Below are positions 12,411 through 23,800 of a stretch of 64,000 bases of DNA, piece by piece. Positions within the stretch are counted from its first letter, which is position 1, and the number at the start of each line of letters is the position of its first letter. The stretch lies in contig NW_025062479.1 in NCBI RefSeq assembly GCF_000002995.4, forward strand, positions 15,682,721 to 15,746,720, read 5' to 3'. A program made the position numbers and the translations under genes. This DNA is from Brugia malayi. Taxonomy: Eukaryota; Nematoda; Chromadorea; Rhabditida; Onchocercidae. Under the pieces are notes generated by a model. That model was not told where the DNA came from. It worked only from the letters and a program-made list of their open reading frames with translations, and did not search any database.

Positions 12411-13547
12411 AAATCTATGAAGGGTGGAATGAATGCATAAAATCAAATTCAAAAACTTAATTTTCATGTTAATTTTTTTTTTTTTATTATTATCAAATAG
12501 ATTTGTTTTCCAATTAATGTATAAACAAAGTTTTTCTTCAAATGAATTTGCAAAGAAACATGAGCTAAAAAGGTTGTGTAATACAAATTATGATTTTAAA
12601 AAAAAATAAATTATGCAGATGCTTTTAGTAATACCACCTCTAAAAAATTAAATGCTGTCGCTAAAAAAATAGCATTTAATTTTTCTTTTTTATCACAAAA
12701 AAAATTTTTTTATTACTAAGAAATTAAAAAATATCCTTCAAAAAATTTTGTCCCATTGTTATTCAAATTTTTATCACCACTTTTGTACGTTGATTTAATT
12801 TTCCAGATTTGACATGAGTAAATCGGTAGTTATGAGGCACCACATTTGGTGACACTAGGACAAGAAGTTTTTTTTCTAAGTTGCGTAAGTTGTTTTGTAC
12901 CTTTGGCCCAGGTACAAATAGGTGGTACACGGACTTACGATGAAAGCAAAATCAGAAGTTTATTCTTCAACCGGAGGAAACTACTGAGATAAAGGGACGC
13001 CAAATCCGGAAGTATCAGAGTTCATAATTATTGATATACTATTATGCATATAATATTTCAAGAATATTCTTATCAATGCATTATTACATATAATATTTCA
13101 TTTCTCAATATCAAGCTATCAACAGAAAAAAGAGAAAAAAACCTCACTGAAAAAGATGATCTGATGATAATAATCGTAATGGAATAATAAATTCATTTAA
13201 TTGAATTATCATAATTTATAAGTATCATTTATCACGTATCAACAATTCAGTATTTCTTATGTTTGCTTCTTTTTTTCACTCATTTCTTCTATTTTTACTT
13301 TGTTATATTAAATTAGAATAAAAATCAAATATACTGAACAAGCTAAGGGTTAATATTCGCTCAAATCACCGAATGAGGAAATTAAGCTTATGTAACAACT
13401 ATTTTATCAACACATATACTCTTACTTTTTCGCGCTTCTATCTTTTTTTCTTCTTCACAAATACTTATTTAAATTTTGGTAATTTAATTTGGTAAGAATT
13501 TAATTACTACTACTATTCAGTAGTTTTATTAGTACAAAAACCGGCGC
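12411..13547. other. Intergenic spacer with a GC-richer patch at 12830-13020
   Basis: Mostly AT-rich. The patch at about 12830-13020 is noticeably less AT-rich and contains a perfect stem (see the hairpin entry). It could be the remnant of a mobile element but no coding match was seen. A short near-duplicate (CATATAATATTTCA) occurs at about 13048 and 13088. Confidence 0.4.
12895..12917. repeat. Perfect 8-bp inverted repeat, 7-nt loop
   Basis: TTGTACCT at 12895-12902 and AGGTACAA at 12910-12917 are exact reverse complements around the loop TTGGCCC. No U-run follows on either strand, so it is not a convincing terminator. Confidence 0.75.
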
Positions 13548-13621
13548 TGCCCGAGGTGAGGTTCGAACTCACGACCTTCAGATTATGAGACTGACGCGCT
13601 AACCAACTGCGCTACTCAGGC
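13548..13621 (-). tRNA. tRNA-Met (elongator type), anticodon CAT, copy 1
   Basis: The minus strand reads a complete 74-nt cloverleaf. The 7-bp acceptor pairs GCCTGAG with CTCGGGC and has discriminator A. The D-loop carries AGTTGGT, the anticodon loop is CTCATAA with CAT at 13585-13587, and the T-loop is TTCGAAC. Sequence around the anticodon (GTCAGTCTCATAATCTGA) matches the eukaryotic elongator methionine tRNA type rather than the initiator. A run of five T follows on the minus strand (13536-13540), a usual RNA polymerase III stop. CCA is not encoded. Confidence 0.95.
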
Positions 13622-13834
13622 CACACAAGTAGACATATGAATTTTTTGTAAAATCAAATTTGAAAATGTGAAATAGTTTAAGCTTTTTTTTTGAAATTTT
13701 AGCTTTCTGTTTTTATTTTTTTTCCAATTCGATTTTATTCCCATCGTTAATTTTTAATCACGATTTCTTATGCATTGCTAGCTTAACAAATTCCTCTTTC
13801 TTGATTTAATATATTCCACCTTTTCTGGCCATTT

Positions 13835-13930
13835 AGGCCTCTATGACATTCCATCTATTGTGACAGTCAGGCCTTTAATGGCATTCCATCTTCCATCTTT
13901 TGTAATCATCCAAGCTTTTAATGGCAATTT
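13835..13930. repeat. Three imperfect tandem units of about 34-43 bp
   Basis: Units starting at about 13835, 13869 and 13912 each begin with a form of AGGCCTTTAATGGCA; the first two also share CATTCCATCT. Units have diverged. It lies between the two tRNA genes. Confidence 0.55.
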
Positions 13931-14227
13931 GTTTCTTGTTGTTAATTGTCTTTTTTCTTTGTTTTTTTAACACCTAAATGATCAGTTTTGTCCTTTTTTT
14001 ATTATCACTAAACTTATTATCTGTCCTCAATTTCACCAATATAAATCGGTTGGTTTCTTCCTTGTTCACCAATATGCAAATGATTTCATACTAACTGTTA
14101 TTCCCATTTCTCATCTCGTTAGTATTCTGGTTAAAGAGATTTACTGTAATCATATATTAGAGTGCTCAATATTCCACTACGCTTGCGTAAATCCAGCAAA
14201 GCAAAAGTTAACATTTGCAAATAGGGA

Positions 14228-14301
14228 TGCCCGAGGTGAGGTTCGAACTCACGACCTTCAGATTATGAGACTGACGCGCTAACCAACTGCGCTACCCAGG
14301 C
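14228..14301 (-). tRNA. tRNA-Met (elongator type), anticodon CAT, copy 2
   Basis: Also a 74-nt cloverleaf on the minus strand, identical to the copy 680 bp away except at position 6 of the acceptor stem. There G replaces A, changing an A-U pair to a G-U wobble. The anticodon CAT is at 14265-14267. Four T occur about 17 nt downstream on the minus strand. Both copies keep the internal A and B boxes, so both look transcribable. Confidence 0.95.
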
Positions 14302-14584
14302 GACTTGTTGAATCATCTGAAACATTAGTTTTAATTATTTTTTTAAAAATTTTATTTAGCTAAATCTTTTTATTGCATAATTTTGCAATAATAATGATAA
14401 TAATATAATAATATTAGAACAATATAACAATAATAATATCAGAACATCTGTTTTGTAGTAATATAATTTTTTGCTTATATTAACTAATATCTTTGTGCAT
14501 AAATGATACTGCTATTATCACTGTGTTATTGTCGTTATCATTATCGTGATCATTATTATTACCATTACCACTATCATTATTATT
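14302..14584. other. Low-complexity AT-rich spacer
   Basis: Contains AAT/ATTAT simple-sequence runs (14390-14450 and 14510-14585). No gene seen. Confidence 0.6.
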
Positions 14585-15760
14585 TCATGAAAGAAAATTT
14601 ATGAAGAAATCTACTCCACACTTGTTGCAGACGTTGACAGTTAAGGAAGTCAAGGAGAGATAGGTAAGTCCAGTTGCAGTAGAACAACAGATTGGATAAT
14701 TCTTAATGCATTGTCTTTTCTCAATGAGACAGGCATGTTTAAGGGCTTTATCAGTGCCATGGATGCTGTGTCTCTGTGTCGCTTGATTAGAGGCCAAAGT
14801 GGACCAATGACACCTTGGTCAATGTGTCCTAAACTAAGAGATTATTTCAAGCAATTCTTGTACCTCTTTTTTGGGACACAAACTTACTGCGTGGTGAGTT
14901 CGCTGTAGCATAGGATCTCAGAGAGACAATAATCTTCCATCTTGAAGACGTGACCCGTCCAGTATATCTGTCTCTTAAGTAACGTGACCTCTGTACTAGT
15001 AAGCTTACTTGTTGAGGGCGATATATTGGTCATCTGGGCAGTGTAGCTAAGTAAGGTGTGTGAAATCAACAACCTAATGCAAACATTCAAGGCGTCATAA
15101 GTGGTGGCAGTGAATTTCCTTGGGTAACAATGCCTAGTCTGTAGATTGTCTTCATCGAATCAGTCTTTGGATTTCTTTGATGTGAACCCTAGGCATTCTG
15201 TGGAGACTGCCGGATACTATTTTTGATGATTAGCCAGAAGGTTGCAGGGAAGGAATCCATAAAGTGACCTACAAGTCCAGTTTGAAGTTTGCCCGGAAAT
15301 TGTTTTTTATTGCAATAATTTCAAGATTATTGCTTTAGGCCTTTTCGTGCGTTATCTCTTTTAGGTTTGCCCTGAAAGAGACTGAGTTTGCATCGCACAA
15401 GGCGGTCATCTCTGCTTTACTCGGATATGGCAAACACCGGGAATGCACCTTTGACGCACTAATCTGTAGTCGATCAGGTGCCACTATTTGGATAGTACCC
15501 TAAATTCTACCCATGCACACTCGCTTTGTCTGACTCTTTAACAAAGATCTGCGTGGCTTGCGGGATCCTAACCGAGGACATACCATCAACTTAGCCCACA
15601 ATCGCAGAATTAACATGCAAGCTCCTTCCCTAAGACAAAGATATATCTGCCCAGAAGTATTATGGTAGCATCGTAAGACCAAAATGATCGATGATACTTG
15701 GTCATTTAATTCCATGGAGATTACATTATCAATTAGATTTAAACAAATGTTCAACTAAAT
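14585..15760 (-). mobile_element. Decayed 3' end of an RTE-like non-LTR retrotransposon
   Basis: On the minus strand, 15090-14884 reads a protein ending LLKRQIYWTGHVFKMEDY...CYSEL. This matches the tail found after the reverse transcriptase in RTE-type elements (usual form LLQRQLRWVGHVIRM...VLYSEL). Further 3', 14797-14585 reads a fragment with a GL...CNKC arrangement that could be the degraded C-terminal zinc-finger-like tail. Frames are broken and stops are frequent. 15100-15760 is also less AT-rich than its surroundings and may be upstream parts of the same element, but I could not match a specific domain there. No target-site duplication or A-rich tail was identified. Confidence 0.55.
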
Positions 15761-18700
15761 TAAATGAAATAAGACAGTGAGTGTAGTAATTTCGTTATTA
15801 GTTATGCTTAATGAATTTTTTTCAGAATTATTAACCATACTTAATTTATTATATTTAGATTTAAATATATCATTAGCAGTTACTAATCATGCTTTAACAA
15901 TTTGCCTCTTCTAATATAGCAATGCCAAATTTATAAATGGCCATTAGTGATTAATTATGTATTTTGAATTTGAATTTATTACCAAAATTCGTCCTCAGCA
16001 ATTTATGACAGTCTTTACCCACACCTTTTTTTTTACCATTTCTCAAAATTGCAACAAACAATTTGTAATTATCATTTTTTTTTTCTTTTTTTTTTTTTTT
16101 TAAAAAAGAAAGCTTTATATTGATATTATAGAAGTTTTAAGTGAAATCGATAGTGGACACTATCTCAACTTAATTAATAAGCTAATTGATAAATTAATCA
16201 ATAATTGCTACTGCTAGTTAATTATTTGTATCAATCTTTGGATGAAGGCTAATCTTTTATAATTTATTTAAACTATAACTAAAATTTACTACTTTTATGC
16301 TAATGAAATGTTATTTTTCGGTTAAATCCAATGAGGAATAATTTCAGCGGAAGAGTACTCAAATAATAGCCATTACAGGCTGACAACAATTACTGACGGA
16401 TTACACATGCCTCATCGATCTGCTTAATGTACATAGAATCAAAGATTAATGACCAATGGCTACTATTTGGTGTGAATCATTTTAGCAATGAGAAAATATC
16501 CCTTACTTTTCGCTGAGTCACCTCTATTTCTTTCTTACTATTATATAGTAATTACTTTTACTATTCATTTTTCTTTCTGCTTCTTCACTTTTTTTTTCAT
16601 TTGAAAACATCACTATTCATTTTATGTAATTAATAATTAATGATTAATTAGTTTTCAAAAAGAAATTCTTTAAATATATTCCATTACAACTTCAAATTTT
16701 AACTTTAATTTATGCAAAAAAAAAAAGCTTTGCAGTTTTATGTTTTTAAATTATAAATAAAATTAGACAATTTTTAATTTTAAATTTTAGTAAAATCAAA
16801 TAAGTTTTTTTGTTATCGGAAAACTTACATTTTTAAATTATAAAGAAAACCAGTTAGTCTTATTTCTTCAAATGATGGATAAAAAGCAAAAAAAAAAGAA
16901 TAAAATAAAATTTCGAAATGATTGTTACAATAACAGTTTATCCGTTAAATAATTTTCCTATCATTGTATCATTTTTCTTTTCCATTTCATTTTTTCATGT
17001 ACTATTAACAGTGCTTATCAAATTGCTTAATCAAGCAATTTGACTGGTGATTATACAAAAATCATCTCACAACCAGTTAGTATCGCACTTCATTTTTTAA
17101 TTGTTGGATTATCATTTCTTTCTCTCTCTTGTTATATATATATATAACTTAAATTTATTTTTTTATATTCAAGAACTTAATTTCATTTATTTTTCATCTC
17201 AAAATTTCATTTCAAATGTAAACGATTCAAATCAGCTTTTTCAATATTAAAAAATGAGTTCGAATATAATTACATTCAGTTAGTCACAGGGTGAAAAGGA
17301 TTTTTTTTTGCAAAATTTAAGTTTAGCATTTCAATTCTTTTTATATCGCATTTTGTACTTTTATCGTTTCAAACTGTAAAAATATGATAAATAATTGCAA
17401 TTTTGTAAATTCTTTAAGGTACAAATAATTTATACTTGATAGCTTCTTTTCAAAAAAAAAAATTTCTTGAAAAAAATTGCAACAACGTAATCAAAAATCA
17501 TTTTTAAATTCATATAATATTTTACATTACATAATTATACCCAAACATTAATTTTATTTATAAATAAATTTCATCAATTTTGTAAATATTAAAATTAGCG
17601 TTCAATAATCTTTTGATAAAAAATTGACACGATATAATTTTGATTTAACTTCCCCTTGCAAAATGAAAATCGTTTAAATAATTCATTTGAGGGAAAAAAC
17701 CACTTTTTTTGCCAAAAAACGATCAGATGTTTTTCTTTTTTTTTTTGCAAAGAAAGCAGTGGTTTGAGCCTTTCTAATAAAAAAACTAACTAAATAATTT
17801 TTTTTTTTTTTTTTTTCACTAAAAACAATACCTCAGTTGGATAATAATTTAAGTGATGGATACAGCAAGAATTTTATTTCATTTGATTATTTGTAGCAGG
17901 TTAGAAATTTTAAATTAAAGAATGACAATTTTAAAAACATATCGTTAATTGTATTAACAAATTAACAGTAATACATAATTAGGCTAATGATATCTGGGTA
18001 AATTTATTTTTGTTTATTTATTTTTTTATTTATCAGTGTCATCGCCTAAAATTGTTCAAATTTTAAAGCAAAGGTCTTTAAAAAACTTTCATCTGAAATC
18101 AGGAAATTTTGAAATTCTCTCATTTTTCCAAAATCAATAATATCATCTCTCTTTTGCACTCTACGCTCTTCCTTTCATCATTTTCATATTCGAAATCAAT
18201 CAATAGCATTTTGAACTTCTTATACATATTAAAGCGTCACACTTGTAATGCTAATTGTTGTTTATAATAAGTGTTAATTTTTGATTGAATTAGCATAAAA
18301 TTTGAGAAATCGTTGCTTATCCCTTTTTTAATCAATAGGCATCATTCAATCAATTAATAAATTTTGTGATCTGTGATTTAATCAGGAATTATTCCAATCA
18401 ATGCAGTTATTACTCACCATTGATATTTAAATCGAAATCTTATGGGATGAGTCATCCATGCTTCCACATTGCTTTGAGATAGCTTTTACCCTTCCTTCCC
18501 TGTCAAATGATGACGGCACGACGATCATCCATTACTGCCACCGCCATGTTACGATCACGCGTCATCACTACCACTATTAGTCATTTGCCGTTTTTGTGTC
18601 GCTTCATTTTTCTCTCTTTTCCTCAAAATGCTGCAATTCTTTGAATTAAATTTTAAGCTTTCCTTAAATTTGGATTTGATTTTTAAATTTCGTGACAATG

Positions 18701-20560
18701 AAAGCATCAAATTTTGCTATATTTAAATGTAATATATTCAATAATTAATTCCAAATTTCGTTTATTTCACGATGTCGTATCCATCTATGCAGTTGTCCTA
18801 GTTTATATACAGCTATGAATCATCAAAACTGTATAATTTGAAAAACTGTATAATCTATTTGAGGAAATTTAAAATTTATTCTTTAATCAGTGGATAAGAA
18901 TTGAACGAAGAAATTTTGATGTTAAAATAATGTATTATCTTGCATTAAACGTATTCAACGTATGAAACTACATGTCAAGCACGTTTTTATCATCAATATA
19001 AAACTTACTTCATGCATAATCCTAGCCACCATACAGTTGCAGCAAAGATGCCAAATACTAATTAATCAATTTTATCAAACTTAATTATATCAGACTTATG
19101 ATTCAAACTAATAAATATAATAATAATATTCAAATAAGAATAAAAGTTCTTACTTATAGCAATCAATAAAATATACTCTCTGTTATCATTAATTCTGATT
19201 AATATTACTAAATAGAAATCATCTGAAATAATAAATCATTCATTTACTTTCATTTTTATTTTTTATTTCCTTCTTCACTTTCTTCAATTCATTCGTTAAA
19301 ATTTTTCAGGTTTAATTTAAATGAAATTTTTTGCTGGTATTTTTTTTTTCTTCTTTGTCCAGTTCATTTATTAGTAAAACCTGTTTTGTATCATCTTCTC
19401 TTTCATATTTTTTCCTTCATTTTTCTTAATCCTTCCAGCATTTTTTTTTTTTTTTTTTTTTTTTTGTTTGTTTCGTTTTATGTAACTTAAAAATAGATAA
19501 ATTAATTTGTAATTGTTGGGATAATGATGCATTTAATTGATAGATAATTTAAATTATATAACTGGAAGACATTTTAGTTTAAACATTGTCTTTAAAAAAT
19601 ATATGGCAATAAAATATTTTACTGTTAGATTTATTTAGGATATATGATTTTATATTAAAAATTTTCAGTTAGATTATTTAAAAAAATGATTCCATTTTTA
19701 AAATTGTAGGAATTCTGGACTGATTGTCTGAGAAAGTAAATTGAAAGGTTTCTTTTTTTTGTTTAATGGATAGTCATATATTTATCAGAATCTTACTTTG
19801 TCAGAAATATTAATTGACACAAAAGTATCTAGCAATAATAGCTTTGTGATAAATTGCTTACCTTTAACCCTTGATAAGTTTTTTTATATCATATTGATTG
19901 CATGTTATCACAAAATAATTCAGTCATTTCTTTGCACTAATCCTCTCATATCTAAATTTTCAAATTCTTATTTGATATGATTTTTTATCATTGACTGAAA
20001 TATAATTATTTATTTTGTATTTCATTTTACGTATGACAATTACAACCAATTGAAAATTTTGAAAAGATCATGAAAGGAAATCGGAAAAGTTTCAATTAAA
20101 ATTGATTGAAATATGACAAATCTCATCACATATTATGGAATTCGTTCAATTAGCTTTGCTGGCATGGTGTCATTAGGAAACTTTGTATGTCATTGTCATC
20201 ATCAATTGAGGGTCATCGTTAGCCTTCTTCTTCCTCATAATTGTTCACATTTAAAATAGTGGACAAGAGGCTGGTCAGAATGAGAGAATGTGGTCAAAAA
20301 GCATGAATAAAGGGAGTGTTTGGTTATGTCAACCATATAGGAGAGAGGGTGGGGTCAAAAGGTTACTTTTTATGGTGGATTAATTGTGCATCACTTGCTT
20401 ATCACTGCTTCTAATCTTTATTTTCTTACAATCAAATTATTCGATGACTTGGACTTAATTAACTAAGGCATATGGTCAGAATCATACCTAATGTCTGAAA
20501 GTGAAATACTTGACCAGTAGTCATTACATGTCCTGTTTTTATAAACCTGTTAAATTTGCT
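15761..20560. other. Long gene-poor region upstream of the myosin gene
   Basis: AT-rich with many homopolymer runs, including T25 at 19441-19465. No credible coding exon. Less AT-rich islands at about 16370-16520 and 18420-18620, and a run of GGTCA-type half-sites at 20270-20520, stand out as possible regulatory sequence for the myosin gene. Confidence 0.45.
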
Positions 20561-20569
20561 CATATGGGA

Positions 20570-20591
20570 AAGAGAGCGAGAGAGAGAGAGA
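20570..20591. repeat. (GA)n microsatellite
   Basis: GA dinucleotide run with one GC interruption, about 210 bp before the myosin start. Confidence 0.9.
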
Positions 20592-20746
20592 AATTATTGG
20601 AAGAAAAAATTTGCTGAACAGTCGAACAATCATTATTCCTGTTTCTTTTATTTTTCGAATATTAATTAATAGCATTAGGTTTTGTATTTTCGTCATAAAC
20701 AAATTCCAAAATTCTACTTTTTTTTGCACTTTCCTTTTTTCATTTC

Positions 20747-20800
20747 AGCAATTTTATTTTGAAAAATTAATGTCTATTCGGTGGAGTAAACTTTAATCTG
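20747..20800 (+). promoter_or_regulatory. Putative spliced-leader acceptor and 5' UTR of the myosin gene
   Basis: A strong acceptor (CTTTTTTCATTTCAG, AG at 20747-20748) precedes the first coding exon. A TAA at 20768-20770 closes the frame upstream of the ATG at 20801, so the coding start must lie downstream. Whether the acceptor is used in cis or in trans is not visible here. Confidence 0.5.
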
Positions 20801-23800
20801 ATGAACGATGTAGTAATGGTAAGTTTAAATTTTCAAGTATTTTTTAATTTAAAAAAAATTTCTCATTCTATCTGATTGCTTGCTTTCTCTTTAGTGTTAT
20901 TTTAATATTGGTTGAAAATTTCCAGAGGAATTCAATTCTAATTTTTTTCAAAAACAAAATTTGCAAATGACTCATTAATTACAGTTATTAATGCTACTGT
21001 CATTTAAATTTTTTATCTTTATTTTAACTTTATAAGAGTTAAGGTAAAAAGGTAAAAAAAAATTAGCATATCAAATATCTTTATAATGTTACAATGTGCC
21101 AAGACATTTAATTAGCAAATGTTTATATAAAAATTTTGTTTTATTTAAAAAATATTTCCAAAATCACTCGAAGGAATGTTATTATTAAAGCTATTTTGAT
21201 CGGGATTTTTTATTTAAAATTTTTTTTTTTATTTTTCATTTACATTTCAGCTAATTTGAATAATTTATTTGTTTTGTTCCTTCGGAAATTTGTGTCACTT
21301 ATTTAATTTAAGTTATTATATATATTTTCTAAAGTTTTTTCATCCTAATTTTATATATTCACCTTACATATATATTAATATATATATTTTTGTTTTTAAA
21401 CTTTAAAAATTTTTAAATTTCGGTTAATATGCACTGAAAACTTTAACCAATATATGGTGATAAGTTTGATATTGATAAGCTTTTATTAACTAGCAATAGT
21501 ATCTCAAATATCGTTAATGTGTAAAAAAGAAATGAAATAGCAGTAATTTATCTTACTTCTTTTTACATTTGATATAGATCGTCTTATTGTTGCGGAAAAT
21601 TTTCTTAATAAATTATAATTAGCTTATTGGAGTTGCAAACATTTAGAATACCAGTTGTTGTTGCTAGAATGAGTAACAAATTTTATCATTCATAATCGAC
21701 AATGAATGATATATGTTATTATTTACATAGTGAGAAATCAATTTGTATTGAATTTTATCAATAAATAATTTAATAGATTGTCAAGAAAAGTTTTGTTAAA
21801 AATTCTTTCCATTTGATAAAATTAAGCATAAGGAAAGTATAATTAAATATAAAAAAAAAAAAAATATTTTCAATAGGTATAATTTTTCTATGGATAATTT
21901 AGGCAATGTATGTCAGATTGTTCAAGCATTTTGATTAACTGATTTAAATTCTGTAATAGCTCTTAGATTTACTATACAACTATTTCTGAATTCTGTTGCA
22001 AAGTTGAAAATAATTCGTGAAATATAAATTTTAAGAGGAATAAAATTTGAAAAATTCTTTTAAACTAATTGCTCTTACTAATGCTACTAATTTAGTGATA
22101 AGCTAAGAAATCACTGAATACTAATAAATGTTAAACCATTTCTCTTAACTGTAGTGTATGCTAAAACTTATCCATTCCTTCACTCACGTGTATTTATCAG
22201 TTATTGTTTACGTGCCGTAGAAAACAGTGCTAGATTTACAAACGTGAACCATAAAAACTTTCCACATTTAGTACGATGTTATATACATAATATGTTTATT
22301 TGTTTATTTATATTTATATCGTATATTTATATTCCTATGTTTATATTTTTAGATTTATATTTATTTTTACATTTGATTTATATTCTTAATTTCAATATAT
22401 ATTACGCAGTACTTTTTTTTTCTTTTTTTAGGCATTTCACTGGCAATCAAAAGTAAATATTCAACATGTCGGCGTGGATGATATGGTATTACTTAATAAA
22501 CTTAATGAACAATCAGTCGTCGATAATATGCGAAAACGCTTTATGGCTAATTCTATTTTTGTAAGTGTTATAGTTACGCTATTAGCAATAATTATATCAG
22601 TTTATTTATTCCACTCTTTTCTTTTTTATCGTTATAAATTGATAATTAACTTATAATCAATATGGCTAATAAATTGTTATTTATATAATTAATTATATGT
22701 CTAAATTTAGTTTCTAGAAAAATGTGCTTCTTTTAAAAAATTGTACTTAATTAAGTAATATTTAAATTTATTATATTTTTTCCACACATATGTCATCTGA
22801 AAATGTTTATAAAATTGTCATTAAATTATATAAAACTTTTAAATGCGAAAAGTTTCTTCTAAAAAAAAAGGAGGAAATTTTCAGACATACATTGGGCCAG
22901 TACTTATAGCAGTTAATCCATTCAAAGATATGCCATATTTTACAAATAAAGAAATAGAATTATATCAGGGAGCAGCGCAGTATGAAAACCCACCGCATAT
23001 TTATGCCGTTGCTGATAATATGTTTAGGTGAAAATTTCAATCTTTAATTTAAATTTATGAAATTTTTAATATTTATTTTATAAAATTTGCATAATTCCGA
23101 ATTTCTTTTTTTCATTCTTTTTTTAGTTGCGATACCTTTATAACATTAAAAATTTTTTTTTGCTTATTTTTAAATCAATTTAAATTTTTCTCTCAATTTC
23201 AATTCATTTATTTAATATTTTCGTCATTTCTATAATTTAGCAAAGTTTGCTATGAAATTGATATTTAGTGTGATAATTTTGTCTAATTCACTGTGATCAA
23301 GTATTAATAGTTGATATTACATACGGTTATTTTATAAGAATGAACATTTATTGATAAATTTGATATTTCACAGATATTTTTCAGGAATATGATAATAGAT
23401 AACGAAAGTCAATGTGTTATAATAAGCGGTGAAAGTGGTGCTGGAAAAACGGTTGAAGCTAAATATATTATGGGATATATTGCTCGAATATCCGGTGGTA
23501 GACAGCGACTTCAGGTTTTCAAAAAAAGTTTTTTTTCGCCCTGATAACTTCAATTTTTTGGGAAGATTTGAAACTTTAGCAAGCATTAATCTTGTTTTGT
23601 GTGGTTTATAAATTTTCAATAAATTGTATTTTTTTTTTTTTTTTTATTTTTGCATTTATCAGCTCATAATTTTGTATTCGATCGTTTATTGTAGACATAT
23701 GATACTAAAAATAGCAGAACTAAAAAATTCTACCGTAAAAATTTTGTCGGTTAAAAAAGAAAGAAATAAGCTTAAGTTTCGAATTTGAAAAGTATAAAAA

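Noticed and set aside
1191..20366. The 14-mer GGTCAAAAGGTTAC occurs at 1191-1204 (minus) and 20353-20366 (plus)
   Set aside because: Shared 14-mers are expected by chance in a 64-kb AT-rich window, so it is not evidence for a common element.
22154..22456. 100-codon plus-strand ORF overlapping the start of myosin exon 2
   Set aside because: It runs through intron and polypyrimidine tract in a different frame from the myosin. Its Phe/Tyr/Ile-rich composition is typical of AT-rich intron translation.
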